From Bacteroidales bacterium (GTDB lineage: Bacteria; Bacteroidota; Bacteroidia; Bacteroidales; UBA932), in NCBI GenBank assembly GCA_024401825.1, contig JAKSKF010000001.1:47322-111321 (forward strand): a stretch of 64,000 nt of DNA, read 5' to 3'. The notes beneath the pieces are model-generated. The model was not told where the DNA came from. It searched no databases and saw nothing but the letters and a program-made list of their open reading frames with translations. Every line of letters begins with the position of its first letter. The stretch's first letter is position 1. Below, in pieces: positions 36,266-46,354 of the stretch. Made by a program: the position numbers and the translations under genes.

Positions 36266-37626
36266 AAGGAAAAAAAGAGCAATTCAGCAACAGATTCGCC
36301 GTGATTGCCGCTATGGCAGGTTCGGCGATAGGCCTTGGAAACATTTGGCGGTTTCCCTATATGGTGGGGGAAAACGGAGGTGGAGCCTTCGTCATCGTGT
36401 ACTTGATATGTTCTGTTTTTCTGGCTCTTCCCTGCTTCTTTTCGGAAGCCATACTGGGACGCCACAGCGGCACGGGAATAATGGGGATAGTGAAGTCGAA
36501 ATTCCCGGAAGGCAAATTGAATTTCCTGGGAGTGCTGTGTATCCTGTCTCCTGTTCTCATCCTGTCTTTCTACAGCATTGTGGGCGGCTGGTCTCTCGAA
36601 TATCTGGTCAAGGCCATTGCGGGAGACTTCAACTCTATGTCGGAAACAGAGTCCGTACGCGTTTTCAATGACTATTCCTCTTCCGTCTGGAGGCCCATCC
36701 TGACTCACTTCGTATTCCTGACTACGACAGCCGTCGTGGTTTCCCTCGGGGTCAAGAAGGGAATAGAGAAATTCAACAAAATCATAATGCCGGTACTTTT
36801 TGTGCTGATGGTGCTGATAGTCGTATTCTCTATGAGTCTGCCGGGAGCCGAAGCCGGCCTTTCCTATATTCTGAAGCCTGATTTCAGCAAGATTGACGCA
36901 GACGTAATCTGCGACGCTCTGGGGCAGTCCTTCTTCTCCCTTTCGCTGGGAATGGGGACCATCCTGGTTTATTCCACGTTTATGAAGAAGTCGGAGAGCA
37001 TCATCGGCTCGGGCGTGCTGACAGTTGTCTTCGACACGGCGTTCGCCATTCTGGCCGGACTTGCCATTATGCCTGCGGTGTTTTCCGCCGGAATCGGACC
37101 TTCCTCCGGTCCCGGACTCGTATACGAGACCCTGCCGTACATTTTCTCATCGATGGGCACCGTGTCCCCCACAGTGGGCTATCTGGTACCCCTGCTTTTC
37201 TTCCTGGCTGTCCTTATGGCCGCGCTGACCTCCGAAATATCGATGTTCGAAGTCATTTACGAATACCTCAGGTACGACAGATTGTACAGTAAGAAGAAAG
37301 CCATTCTGACGGTGTTCCTCATAGGTTTTCTCATAGGAATACCCTGCTCGATGTCCTTCGGAGTCCTGAAGGGCTTCACATTGTGGGGACTGACGCTGTT
37401 TGACCTTGCGGACTTCACAACTTCCAATTTCCTGATGTTCATAGGTTCGCTGCTTTTCTGCATGATAGTCGGCTGGAAGATGAAGAAGGAGGAGGTCTAT
37501 ATGGAAATCACCAACAACGGAGAGAAGAAATTCGCCAAACTGATTTTCAAGCCCCTGTATTTATGGATAAGATACGTGCTGCCGTTCGGAATAATCATCA
37601 TCTTCCTTACCAATCTGTTCGTTTAG
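36262..37626 (+). CDS. Sodium-dependent transporter, NSS (SNF) family
   Basis: A 454-residue membrane protein of the neurotransmitter:sodium symporter family. The first helix carries the hallmark GSAIGLGNIWRFPYMVGENGGG (residues 20-41, sodium and substrate site); about 11 membrane segments follow, as in bacterial members that lack helix 12. Likely substrates are amino acids such as tyrosine or tryptophan, but none can be assigned. It overlaps folA by 4 nt and is followed by mutS after 16 bp. Confidence 0.93.
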   Translation: MKGKKEQFSNRFAVIAAMAGSAIGLGNIWRFPYMVGENGGGAFVIVYLICSVFLALPCFFSEAILGRHSGTGIMGIVKSKFPEGKLNFLGVLCILSPVLILSFYSIVGGWSLEYLVKAIAGDFNSMSETESVRVFNDYSSSVWRPILTHFVFLTTTAVVVSLGVKKGIEKFNKIIMPVLFVLMVLIVVFSMSLPGAEAGLSYILKPDFSKIDADVICDALGQSFFSLSLGMGTILVYSTFMKKSESIIGSGVLTVVFDTAFAILAGLAIMPAVFSAGIGPSSGPGLVYETLPYIFSSMGTVSPTVGYLVPLLFFLAVLMAALTSEISMFEVIYEYLRYDRLYSKKKAILTVFLIGFLIGIPCSMSFGVLKGFTLWGLTLFDLADFTTSNFLMFIGSLLFCMIVGWKMKKEEVYMEITNNGEKKFAKLIFKPLYLWIRYVLPFGIIIIFLTNLFV

Positions 37627-37642
37627 ACTGAGCCGGAACGTT

Positions 37643-40225
37643 ATGGCAAAGACGAAAGAAGATACTCCGTTGCTGAAGCAGTACTTCAGTATCAAGGCGC
37701 AGAATCCTGAAGCCGTGCTGCTTTACAGGGTCGGAGACTTTTATGAGACCTACAGCGACGACGCCCTTCTCGCCAGCAAGGTTCTCGGCCTGGTGCTGAC
37801 AAAACGCAGCAACGGTGACAAGGAGGCCACGGCAATGGCGGGATTCCCCCACCACGCCATAGAGCAGTATCTCCAGAAACTCGTACGCGCCGGCTACAAG
37901 GTGGCAATATGCGACCAGTTGGAAGACCCCGCCCTGGCAAAGACCAAACTTGTGAAGCGCGGGGTGACGGAGATTCTTACTCCCGGAGTGGCCTTCGGGG
38001 ACGGGATGCTCGAACAGAAGGAGCATAATTTCCTTGCCGGACTCTGCTTCGACAACAAGGAGGTGGGGGCGGCCTTCCTTGACGTGAGCACGGGCACTTT
38101 CCAGGTGGCGCAGGGCTCTATGGAATACATAGTTTCCCTGCTGTCCTCCTTCTCGCCGAAGGAACTTGTGGTCCCGCGTGAAGTGTCGAGGATGATACGA
38201 GAGAAATTTCCGGATTACTACACCAGCTTCCTGGACGAGTGGGCCTTTGTCTATGATTCCTGCTATGAAAGGCTCTGCAAGCAGTTTTCGACCAAGTCCC
38301 TGAAAGGCTTTGCCGTGGAGAAGTTCCCTCTGGGGATATGCGCGGCGGGCTCTCTGATAGTTTATCTCGAACAGACCCAGCATATAGGGTTAAAGAACAT
38401 CTGTTCCATAAGCAGGATAGATGAGAACAAGTTCGTCTGGATGGACCGTTTCACCTTCCGCAATCTTGAAATATTCGAGAGCGCGTCCGGAAGGGACGGG
38501 GTGAGCCTCGTGAGCGTGATAGACCGCTGTTGCAGCCCTATGGGGGCGAGACTCCTGCGCCAGTGGCTCTCTATGCCCGTTATGGACACAGGCGAGTTGA
38601 ACAGGAGATATGACATAGTGCAGTTCTTCCACGATTCCGACACCGCCCTTGACGAACTGAGGGCCCTGATTTCCGAAGTCGGGGACCTTGAAAGGATAAT
38701 GGGCCGCGCCGCAACCGGAAAGATTCTTCCTAGGGAGGTCCTTCAGTTGGGAAGAAGCCTTTCCCGTCTGAAACCCATCCGGGAATTGTGCGTCTCAGGC
38801 AACGTCGAGGCTCTTTCCAACCTTGTTTCAGGGATGCACGACTGCGAGGCTCTGCGCCAGAAGATAGAACTCACCCTGTGCGAATCGCCCGCCTCCCAGC
38901 TGGGCAAGGGTGACGTGATAGCTCCGGGAGTGAACGGAGAACTGGATGAACTCCGGGAAATTTCCCGCGGAGGGAAGGACTATCTCCAGGAAATGCAGCA
39001 GAGGGAAAGCGCGCGCACCGGAATCAATTCCCTGAAAATAGGGTACAACAATGTCTTCGGCTACTACATCGAAGTCAGGAATATGTACAGGGACCAGGTT
39101 CCTCTGGATTGGATACGGAAGCAGACCCTGGTCAATGCGGAAAGGTACGTCACCGAGGAGTTGAAGCGGTATGAGGAGAAAATCCTGAGCGCAGAGGAAA
39201 AGATTTACGTCCTGGAGTCTCAGATATATTCCGGTCTCGTTTCGGAGATACAGAAGAACATAAGGAACATTCAGGCGGACTGCGCCACCGTGTCGGAACT
39301 CGACGTCCTCCAGGGCTTTGCCCGACAGGCATTGGACAGGGGTTACTGCAGACCGGAAGTCGACTCCGGCCGGGTTCTCGACATCAAGGACGGAAGGCAT
39401 CCTGTGATAGAGACGCTGATGGAACCCGGAAACGAGTACGTCCCCAACGACTTGCACCTGGACAGCGGCTCGGACCGGATAATGATTCTGACAGGCCCCA
39501 ACATGGCGGGAAAATCCGCGCTGCTCAGGCAGACGGCCCTGATTGTGCTGATGGCCCAGACAGGTTCGTTCGTACCCGCCTCCAGCGCAAGATTCGGATA
39601 TTTCGACAAGATTTTCACCAGGGTCGGAGCAACTGACAACATATCAAGGGGAGAGTCAACCTTTATGGTCGAAATGCTGGAAACGGCGATGATAATGCAC
39701 AACCTTTCCTCCCGTTCCCTGGTTCTTATGGACGAAATAGGCAGGGGAACCTCGACTTATGACGGAATGTCCATAGCCAGGGCCCTGGTTGAGTATATAC
39801 ACGATTTCGGGAAGGGAGCCAAGACCCTGTTCGCCACCCACTACCACGAGCTGAACGACCTTGAAAGCAAGTACAAGGGGGTAAAGAACTTCCACGTCAG
39901 CGTCAAGGAAGTGGGAAAGGAAGTGATATTCCTGCGCAAGCTTGCTCCCGGCGGTTCTGCGCACAGTTTCGGAATACACGTGGCCCGTCTTGCCGGAATG
40001 CCGAAGGAAGTCATAGAATCCGCGGAGCGAAACCTCAGGAAACTGGAAAGCGGCGCGTCCCCCCGTGCGGACGACGAAGGTATGCAACTGTCCTTCTTCC
40101 AGCTGGACGACCCCACCCTGTCTTCCATCAGGGAGCGTCTGGAAGCGGCCGACATCAACAATATGACGCCCTTGCAGGCTTTCGACCTGCTCAGGAAAAT
40201 GAAAGAGGAATTGGGCATAGGATGA
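37643..40225 (+). CDS. mutS: DNA mismatch repair protein MutS
   Basis: MutS recognises mismatches and triggers strand-specific repair. The 860-residue protein has the mismatch-reading F-x-E motif in GDFYET (Phe33, Glu35), connector, lever and clamp domains, and the ATPase with Walker A GPNMAGKS (about 618-625), DEIGRGTSTYDG and THYHEL, followed by the C-terminal dimerisation helix and a MutL/beta-type QLSFFQ segment. It overlaps the following glycosyltransferase start by 4 nt. mutL is not in the window. Confidence 0.97.
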   Translation: MAKTKEDTPLLKQYFSIKAQNPEAVLLYRVGDFYETYSDDALLASKVLGLVLTKRSNGDKEATAMAGFPHHAIEQYLQKLVRAGYKVAICDQLEDPALAKTKLVKRGVTEILTPGVAFGDGMLEQKEHNFLAGLCFDNKEVGAAFLDVSTGTFQVAQGSMEYIVSLLSSFSPKELVVPREVSRMIREKFPDYYTSFLDEWAFVYDSCYERLCKQFSTKSLKGFAVEKFPLGICAAGSLIVYLEQTQHIGLKNICSISRIDENKFVWMDRFTFRNLEIFESASGRDGVSLVSVIDRCCSPMGARLLRQWLSMPVMDTGELNRRYDIVQFFHDSDTALDELRALISEVGDLERIMGRAATGKILPREVLQLGRSLSRLKPIRELCVSGNVEALSNLVSGMHDCEALRQKIELTLCESPASQLGKGDVIAPGVNGELDELREISRGGKDYLQEMQQRESARTGINSLKIGYNNVFGYYIEVRNMYRDQVPLDWIRKQTLVNAERYVTEELKRYEEKILSAEEKIYVLESQIYSGLVSEIQKNIRNIQADCATVSELDVLQGFARQALDRGYCRPEVDSGRVLDIKDGRHPVIETLMEPGNEYVPNDLHLDSGSDRIMILTGPNMAGKSALLRQTALIVLMAQTGSFVPASSARFGYFDKIFTRVGATDNISRGESTFMVEMLETAMIMHNLSSRSLVLMDEIGRGTSTYDGMSIARALVEYIHDFGKGAKTLFATHYHELNDLESKYKGVKNFHVSVKEVGKEVIFLRKLAPGGSAHSFGIHVARLAGMPKEVIESAERNLRKLESGASPRADDEGMQLSFFQLDDPTLSSIRERLEAADINNMTPLQAFDLLRKMKEELGIG

Positions 40226-41496
40226 CAAAGAGAGTTCTGATAATAACGTATTACTGGCCTCCTACCGGGGGCTCCGGAGTCCAGAGATGGGTGAAATTTG
40301 CCAAGTATCTGCCCCAGATGGGCTGGCAGCCTGTAATATACACTCCTGAAAATCCGGAAAGGCTGGCGGTGGACGAGAGTCTCCTGAAAGAGATTCCTTC
40401 CTGCGTGGAGGTGCTCAAGACAAGAATATGGGAGCCGTACAGCCTGTACAGAAAACTTTTCCGGGGCGGGACGGAGGTAAATCCCGTCAACTCAATCAAA
40501 GGCGGATGGAAAAAGAGGCTGGCGGGATGGATAAGGGGAAACTGCTTTGTACCGGACCCCAGGGTGGGTTGGGTGAAACCTTCCGTCAGATATCTGAGGA
40601 AATACCTGGAAGAACATCCCGTTGACACGATAGTCACGACAGGACCTCCGCATTCGATGCATCTGATAGGAAGGGAACTGCACAGGCAGACCGGAATACG
40701 CTGGATTGCCGATTTCCGTGACCCCTGGACAGAAATCTTCTATTTCAAGCACCTGACCCTGAGCAAACGTTCGGAGCGGAAGCACCGCTGTCTTGAACAG
40801 AGCGTTCTTGACGAGGCCGACGCCATTGTCAGTGTGTCCCCTCCGGTACAGGACGATTTCCGGAAAAAGACGGACACCCCGGTGCATCTGGTTACGAACG
40901 GTTACGACGCCTGCGACTTCCCCGATACGAGGGATACATCTGAAAACAGGTTCTTCACCGTGGTTCATACCGGACTGTTCGCATCGGACGGAAACCCTCT
41001 CTTCCTCTGGGACGAGCTTGCCCGCAAGTGTATGAAGGACCCCGAATTCAGGGAGAAACTCAGGATACGACTCATAGGAAAGACGGACCGTCAGATTCTG
41101 GATGCCGTCTATGACCGTAGGATGGGGGACAATCTCGAAAATCCGGGATACCTGTCCCACACGGAGACCGTCAGGCAGCAGCGGAGCGCGGGAGTCCTCA
41201 TTCTGCCCCTGCGCCAGGAACCTGAATACGGAAAGGTCCTGCCGGGAAAGATATTCGAGTACCTGGCCGCAAGAAGGCCTGTCCTCGGCATAGGCCAGAA
41301 GAACGGAGCCGCCGCCTGGATTCTGAAGGATTGCCGGGCGGGGGAAATGCTGGAATGGGACGACCGCGAGGGAATAAGGCGTTTCATAGAAAGGGAATGG
41401 GAGAATTTCCTTTCCGGAAAGAGGGAAAGGCTGACTTCCGACATACAGCAGTACGAACGCAGGAATCTTACCAAAAGACTGACTGAGATATTATGA
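40222..41496 (+). CDS. Glycosyltransferase, GT4-like
   Basis: A 424-residue GT-B fold glycosyltransferase. The N-terminal Rossmann half has YYWPPTGGSGVQRWVKFAKY (10-29) and PDPRVGW; the acceptor side contains WIADFRDPW; the C-terminal half has ILPLRQEPEYGKVLPGKIFEYLAARRPVLGIG with the donor-binding Glu. It probably builds a surface polysaccharide. It overlaps both mutS and the YfhO gene by 4 nt, so all are translationally coupled; with YfhO it may form a two-gene cell-surface glycosylation unit. Confidence 0.88.
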   Translation: MTKRVLIITYYWPPTGGSGVQRWVKFAKYLPQMGWQPVIYTPENPERLAVDESLLKEIPSCVEVLKTRIWEPYSLYRKLFRGGTEVNPVNSIKGGWKKRLAGWIRGNCFVPDPRVGWVKPSVRYLRKYLEEHPVDTIVTTGPPHSMHLIGRELHRQTGIRWIADFRDPWTEIFYFKHLTLSKRSERKHRCLEQSVLDEADAIVSVSPPVQDDFRKKTDTPVHLVTNGYDACDFPDTRDTSENRFFTVVHTGLFASDGNPLFLWDELARKCMKDPEFREKLRIRLIGKTDRQILDAVYDRRMGDNLENPGYLSHTETVRQQRSAGVLILPLRQEPEYGKVLPGKIFEYLAARRPVLGIGQKNGAAAWILKDCRAGEMLEWDDREGIRRFIEREWENFLSGKRERLTSDIQQYERRNLTKRLTEIL

Positions 41497-43874
41497 AAAG
41501 GAAAATATTGACATACTTTGGAGCGGCTGTCTTCTTCCTGCTCCTTTCCTATGCCTACGTGCCTCAGGTGCTGGGCGGCAAGATTGTCAACCAGAGCGAC
41601 ATTTCCGGATGGCAGGGAATGGTTCACGAGACGGCTCAGTGGAACAGTTCCCATCCCTCGGACCAGACTTTCTGGACGGGTTCGATGTTCGGAGGAATGC
41701 CCAACGTCACCATCCAGCCTCCGGTGCGGGGTGACTGGACAAGGCATCTGTACAATCTTCTTCTGACGGGAAAACGGCCGGCCACCTACTTTTTCATATC
41801 CCTGGTCGGCGCCTTTCTGCTGCTCCTGTCTTTCGGTGTTTCTCCCCTGGTGGCAGTGGGCGGCGCCGTGGCCGTGACGTTCTGCTCGTACAATCTGCAG
41901 ATAATACAGGTAGGCCACAACACCAAGATGCAGGCTCTCGCATTCCTTCCCTGGGTGCTGGCTGCCGTGGTATTCACATACAGAAGAACGGGGTCCGGCA
42001 AGCGCAGGCTGCCCCTGACCGTCCTCGGTTCCGCTCTTTTCGGTCTTGCCCTGAGTTTCCAGGTGAAGGCCAACCATCCCCAGATAACGTATTATCTGGC
42101 CATAATGATATTCCTCTACGTCATATTCGAGTTTGTATGGGCCCTGCGTCAGGAGGACAGGAAGAGGGCTCTCGTCAGGTTCGCCGAGGCGTCGGGACTG
42201 CTTCTGGTCCTCGGTCTGGCGGGAATAGGAACCAATGCCAACAAACTCATCCCTACCTGGGAATACACGGAATATTCAATGAGAGGGGGAACCTCCAAAT
42301 CTGCGGAGGAAGGGGGAAGGAAGGGTCTGGACCTTGATTACGCAACATCCTGGTCCTATGGTTGGGAAGAATTGCCCAATCTGCTGATACCCAACTACAA
42401 CGGAGGCTCTTCAGCCGGTGAGTTGGGAAAGGATTCCCGGACAGTCAGGCTGCTCGCTGAGCACGGACAGGCCAATGTGGAACAGATTAGAAAGGCTCTG
42501 CCCCTGTATTGGGGACCCCAGCCCTTCACGGCCGGACCGATGTATATGGGAGCCGTCACCATATTCCTGTTCATACTGGGTCTTTTCCTGGTCAGGGGAA
42601 AGGAGAAATGGTGGGTGATAGCGGCTACCTTTACGGCCGTTCTCCTGTCTCTGGGCAATCATTTCCTCTGGTTCACCAGGCTGTTTTATGACTATGTCCC
42701 GCTGTACAACAAATTCAGGACAGTTTCAATGGCCCTTACCGTGCTGCAATTCACCCTGCCCGTACTGGGCTTCATTGCCCTTGACAAGGCTCTTGACTCC
42801 GGCCGGGACTATGCGTCCAGGAAGAAGGCTCTTTTGAAATCGGCCGGAATCACTGCGGGGATTTGTCTGGTACTGGCTCTGTTGCAGTCTCTGTCCGGAA
42901 CCTTCGTTTCAGATGCGGACTCCGGCCAGCCTGACATTCTTGTAGATGCCCTTTCGGCAGACAGGCAGAGCCTGATGTGGGCCGACACTTTCCGCTCAAT
43001 CATCTTCGTGGCCCTGGCCTTCGCAGCGTTGCTGTGGGGGATGCGACGTAAGGAAAACAACCCGTCGGGAGGTTCGGTCGCCGCCGCCGCGGTGATTTGC
43101 GCGCTTGTAATAGCCGACCTCTTCTCCGTGGGAAGAAGGTACCTTGATTCGGAGGATTTCATATCCCCCGCCAGATTCAAGGCCCAGTTCGAAAAACGGC
43201 CGGCGGACGAGAAGATACTGGAAGACAAAGACCCTTCCTACAGGGTTCTTGACCTGAGCGTCAACGTTTTCAATGACTCGCATCCTTCGTACTGGCACAA
43301 GAACATAGGAGGATATTCTCCCGCCAAGCTGCAGATATATCAGGAGTATATTGACAACCATCTGGCAGGGGAGATTTCAATCCTCCAGAAGCAGATAGGC
43401 AAGTGTTCGACCCTGCATCAGGCGCAGGATTCACTGCCGGAACTTCCCTGTCTTTCCAAGCTGAACTGCCGGTATATCATACTGTCAGGAAACCTGCCCC
43501 CGCTGGTCAATCCCTACGCCCGCGGCCCCGTGTGGTTTGAAAAGGGAGAGGGGACGATAGAGTTGAACGAGTATGCTCCGAACCAGCTGATATACGATTA
43601 TGACTCCGAGAACGGAGGAAAGGCGGTGTTCAGCGAAGTTTACTACCCCGCGGGCTGGGTAGCCAGACTGGATACGGGGGAGGAACTGCCCATCGCCCTG
43701 TATGATGAAGTGTTCAGAAGCGTGGACCTGCCCGCAGGACACCATATGCTGATAATGAGTTTCGAACCACGGTCTTTCAGACAGGGGGAGAAGGTCTCCA
43801 GGGGGAGTTCCATAGCGCTGACCCTGCTGGTGCTCCTCTCCATTGCGGGGGCTATCTGGAAAAGAGAAGAGTGA
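41493..43874 (+). CDS. YfhO family membrane protein
   Basis: A 793-residue multi-pass protein. The first membrane segment is at the N-terminus (YFGAAVFFLLLSYAYV), several hydrophobic helices lie between about 85 and 560, and a long soluble part with a terminal helix follows. YfhO members are GT-C-like proteins thought to transfer sugars to lipids or teichoic acids; here it follows a GT4 enzyme. The lumenal-side acidic residues early in the protein (KIVNQSDISGW) fit this. Its 3' end overlaps convergent ksgA by 23 bp. Confidence 0.87.
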   Translation: MKRKILTYFGAAVFFLLLSYAYVPQVLGGKIVNQSDISGWQGMVHETAQWNSSHPSDQTFWTGSMFGGMPNVTIQPPVRGDWTRHLYNLLLTGKRPATYFFISLVGAFLLLLSFGVSPLVAVGGAVAVTFCSYNLQIIQVGHNTKMQALAFLPWVLAAVVFTYRRTGSGKRRLPLTVLGSALFGLALSFQVKANHPQITYYLAIMIFLYVIFEFVWALRQEDRKRALVRFAEASGLLLVLGLAGIGTNANKLIPTWEYTEYSMRGGTSKSAEEGGRKGLDLDYATSWSYGWEELPNLLIPNYNGGSSAGELGKDSRTVRLLAEHGQANVEQIRKALPLYWGPQPFTAGPMYMGAVTIFLFILGLFLVRGKEKWWVIAATFTAVLLSLGNHFLWFTRLFYDYVPLYNKFRTVSMALTVLQFTLPVLGFIALDKALDSGRDYASRKKALLKSAGITAGICLVLALLQSLSGTFVSDADSGQPDILVDALSADRQSLMWADTFRSIIFVALAFAALLWGMRRKENNPSGGSVAAAAVICALVIADLFSVGRRYLDSEDFISPARFKAQFEKRPADEKILEDKDPSYRVLDLSVNVFNDSHPSYWHKNIGGYSPAKLQIYQEYIDNHLAGEISILQKQIGKCSTLHQAQDSLPELPCLSKLNCRYIILSGNLPPLVNPYARGPVWFEKGEGTIELNEYAPNQLIYDYDSENGGKAVFSEVYYPAGWVARLDTGEELPIALYDEVFRSVDLPAGHHMLIMSFEPRSFRQGEKVSRGSSIALTLLVLLSIAGAIWKREE

Positions 43875-44634
43875 GTTCTATGAAATCCTCGACGGACAAT
43901 TTTTCCGCCCGGAGGTCGAATACAGGGTTCGCAAGCAGGCCGCAGGCGAGCCCTTTTTCGTTTATCAGCGGTTTGAGCGCGTTGCGCAGGGTTTTCCTGC
44001 GCTGGTTGAACGCCATCTTGACAACCTGCCTGAAGAGTTTTTCGTCGCAGCCGAGTTCCGTGCGTGAATTCCGTCTCAGCCTGATTACGGCGGATTTGAC
44101 CTTTGGGGGCGGAGCGAATGCGCCGGGACCTACGCTGAGAATGAATTCGGTGTCATACCAGGCTTGAAGAAAGACGGACAGAATGCCGTAGGTCTTGCTT
44201 CCCGGAGGTTCTGCAATTCTGTCGGCCACTTCTTTCTGAATCATACAGACAACTTCCGGAATCCTGTCCCTGTCGTCCAGAATCTTGAAGAAAATCTGCG
44301 AAGAAATGTTGTACGGGAAGTTTCCTATTACTTTGTAGCTGCCTTTGAACAGTTTGCCGACGTCCAGTCTGAGGTAGTCGGCTTCTATGAGCCTTCCCTG
44401 CATTCCGGGGAAATGGGTCAGGAGATATTCCACGCTCTCCGTGTCCACTTCAACCATCTTGAGGTTGAGGTCCTGCCTGGAAAGCAGGTACCGGGTCAGG
44501 ACTCCCATTCCGGGGCCTATCTCCAGAACGTCACAGGCGGGATGTCCGCCTTCCAGCGCATCCACTATCGCTCTCGCCGTATTCTGGTCGGTCAGGAAAT
44601 GCTGGCCGAGCGCTTTTTTTGCCCGTACTTCCAT
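43852..44634 (-). CDS. rsmA: 16S rRNA (adenine1518/1519-N6) dimethyltransferase KsgA/RsmA
   Basis: It dimethylates two adjacent adenines in helix 45 of 16S rRNA. The 260-residue protein has the SAM-binding loop EIGPGMG (38-44), the catalytic NFPYNIS (105-111, NLPYNIS in many homologues) and the C-terminal helical domain (VVKMAFNQRRKTLRNAL). Its ATG immediately follows the mrp stop codon. Confidence 0.96.
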   Translation of the reverse strand: MEVRAKKALGQHFLTDQNTARAIVDALEGGHPACDVLEIGPGMGVLTRYLLSRQDLNLKMVEVDTESVEYLLTHFPGMQGRLIEADYLRLDVGKLFKGSYKVIGNFPYNISSQIFFKILDDRDRIPEVVCMIQKEVADRIAEPPGSKTYGILSVFLQAWYDTEFILSVGPGAFAPPPKVKSAVIRLRRNSRTELGCDEKLFRQVVKMAFNQRRKTLRNALKPLINEKGLACGLLANPVFDLRAEKLSVEDFIELTLLFSR

Positions 44635-45699
44635 TCAGTTCAATTTTTCTGCGAGCGCTTCCGCCAGGCGGACGAAAGCCGTCGAATCGGGCCTCGAGCC
44701 CAGCGCCGCCGGCTCTCCGGAGTCTCCCCCTTCGCGAATGCCCTGGACCAGGGGAATCTGTCCCAGAAGTTCTATCCCGAGTTCCTTCGCCATCGCGGCG
44801 CCTCCTCCCTTGCCGAAAATATAGTATTTTTCGTCGGGATGCTCTTCCGGAGTGAACCACGCCATATTTTCCACCAGTCCGAAGATTGGACGGTCGATGT
44901 TCTTGTTGCGGAACATATCGACACCCTTCTCGACGTCCGCAAGCGCCACCGTCTGGGGCGTAGTTACTATGACGGCGCCTTCCATAGGAATGTCCTGGAC
45001 GAGGGAAATGTGAATGTCGCCGGTTCCGGGGGGCATATCTATCAGGAGGAAATCAAGTTCGCCCCAGTCCACCTGAAGAATCATCTGCTTGAGGGCTGAA
45101 CAGGCCATAGGCCCGCGCCAGATGAGAGCCTGGCCGCGATTTGCAAAGTATCCTATGCTCATCCAGCGGACACCGAATTTCTCTATGGGGTAGAATATTT
45201 CCGCGCCCTCTTCGCCTCCGACGGCGGGAGACAGGCCTTCGGTCCCCGTCATCACGGGAACGGAAGGACCGTAAACGTCCGCATCCGCCAGTCCCACTCT
45301 GTATCCGAGCCTTGCAAGAGCGCAAGCCAGGTTCACGGCGACGGTGGATTTTCCCACCCCGCCTTTTCCGGAGGCTATCCCTATGATGTGTCTGATACCG
45401 GAAATCATATCCAGAGACAGGTCTTTGGTGGTTTTTCTTGCAGGAGACTCATCCACTACAACGCTTTCCACGCTGACCGGGGTGCCGGGAGGGCAGACCC
45501 GGTTCACCGCGGCCCTGACGGCTCCGCTCAGATATTCCGCAAGAGGGTCCCTCCTTTTCGGAAAAGCGAGCGTCACGGTGACGCCTTCCTCCGAAATTCT
45601 TATGTCCTTGAGCATTCCGAGTTCTTCAAGACTCTTTTCCCCTTTTGCGGGATGCCGCACTTCCTTGAGAGCGGTCAGTATTTCTTCTTTTCCTGTCAT
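44635..45699 (-). CDS. mrp: Mrp/NBP35 family Fe-S carrier ATPase (ApbC)
   Basis: A P-loop ATPase that carries and transfers Fe-S clusters. The 354-residue protein has an N-terminal MIP18/DUF59 domain (about 1-85), the deviant Walker A GKGGVGKST (111-119), DADVYGPSVP and LLIDMPPGTGD. I do not see the C-terminal CxxC pair found in many Mrp proteins, which may limit cluster bridging; a few lineages lack it. It lies 2 bp after rnhB and is directly followed by rsmA. Confidence 0.92.
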   Translation of the reverse strand: MTGKEEILTALKEVRHPAKGEKSLEELGMLKDIRISEEGVTVTLAFPKRRDPLAEYLSGAVRAAVNRVCPPGTPVSVESVVVDESPARKTTKDLSLDMISGIRHIIGIASGKGGVGKSTVAVNLACALARLGYRVGLADADVYGPSVPVMTGTEGLSPAVGGEEGAEIFYPIEKFGVRWMSIGYFANRGQALIWRGPMACSALKQMILQVDWGELDFLLIDMPPGTGDIHISLVQDIPMEGAVIVTTPQTVALADVEKGVDMFRNKNIDRPIFGLVENMAWFTPEEHPDEKYYIFGKGGGAAMAKELGIELLGQIPLVQGIREGGDSGEPAALGSRPDSTAFVRLAEALAEKLN

Positions 45700-45701
45700 A
45701 T

Positions 45702-46313
45702 TCAGAATAAGGTAGGTTCAAGTTCCTTTGGGTGAAAACTCCTGCGGTGGTGTTCCGTCATCCCGAATTCCCTGATAGCCCGGATGTGTTCCGCCGTAGG
45801 ATAGCCCATATTCCTTTCCCACCCGTATTGGGGAAAACTCTCGGCCAGCCTGCGCATATATTCGTCCCTGTGTGTCTTGGCAAGCACGGAAGCGGCGGCA
45901 ATGCAGGCGTAGGTGGCGTCCCCGTGGACCACTGTGGCGTGGCCGTATCCCGGAAGGGCCTTGAAACGGTTGCCGTCCACCAGAAGGAAGTCCGGTTTTA
46001 CGGAAAGTTTGAGCACTGCCCTCTGCATACCCGCAATCGATGCGTTCAGAATGTTGATACGGTCAATCTCTTCCTCCGATACGGCTTCCACCGCCCAGGC
46101 GAGCGCTTCCTTCTCGATGATTTCCCTGAGGAGGTCCCTCTCCTTCCGGGTCATCTGCTTGGAATCATTGAGCAACGGATGGTTGAAACCACGGGGGAGT
46201 ATCACGGCCGCCGCGAACACCGGACCCGCAAGGGGTCCTCTTCCGGCTTCGTCCAGCCCGGCTTCCACCAGGGCTTCGTTCATACATTGCAGCAGTTGCG
46301 CTTTCCGTGGCAT
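45702..46313 (-). CDS. rnhB: Ribonuclease HII
   Basis: It cleaves RNA in DNA-RNA hybrids and single misincorporated ribonucleotides. The 203-residue protein has the active-site DEAGRGPLAGP (Asp21, Glu22), LLVDG and the later ASVLAKTHRD motif. TAATTTTG lies 8 nt before the ATG, so its leader is very short. It starts the three-gene unit rnhB-mrp-rsmA. Confidence 0.96.
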   Translation of the reverse strand: MPRKAQLLQCMNEALVEAGLDEAGRGPLAGPVFAAAVILPRGFNHPLLNDSKQMTRKERDLLREIIEKEALAWAVEAVSEEEIDRINILNASIAGMQRAVLKLSVKPDFLLVDGNRFKALPGYGHATVVHGDATYACIAAASVLAKTHRDEYMRRLAESFPQYGWERNMGYPTAEHIRAIREFGMTEHHRRSFHPKELEPTLF

Positions 46314-46321
46314 ATCGGCTG

Positions 46322-46329
46322 CAAAATTA
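46322..46329 (-). promoter_or_regulatory. rnhB -7 element (TAATTTTG)
   Basis: The reverse complement of CAAAATTA, 8 nt before the rnhB ATG; nearly leaderless. Confidence 0.6.
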
Positions 46330-46354
46330 CTGAAAAATCCGATAGATTGGACTT

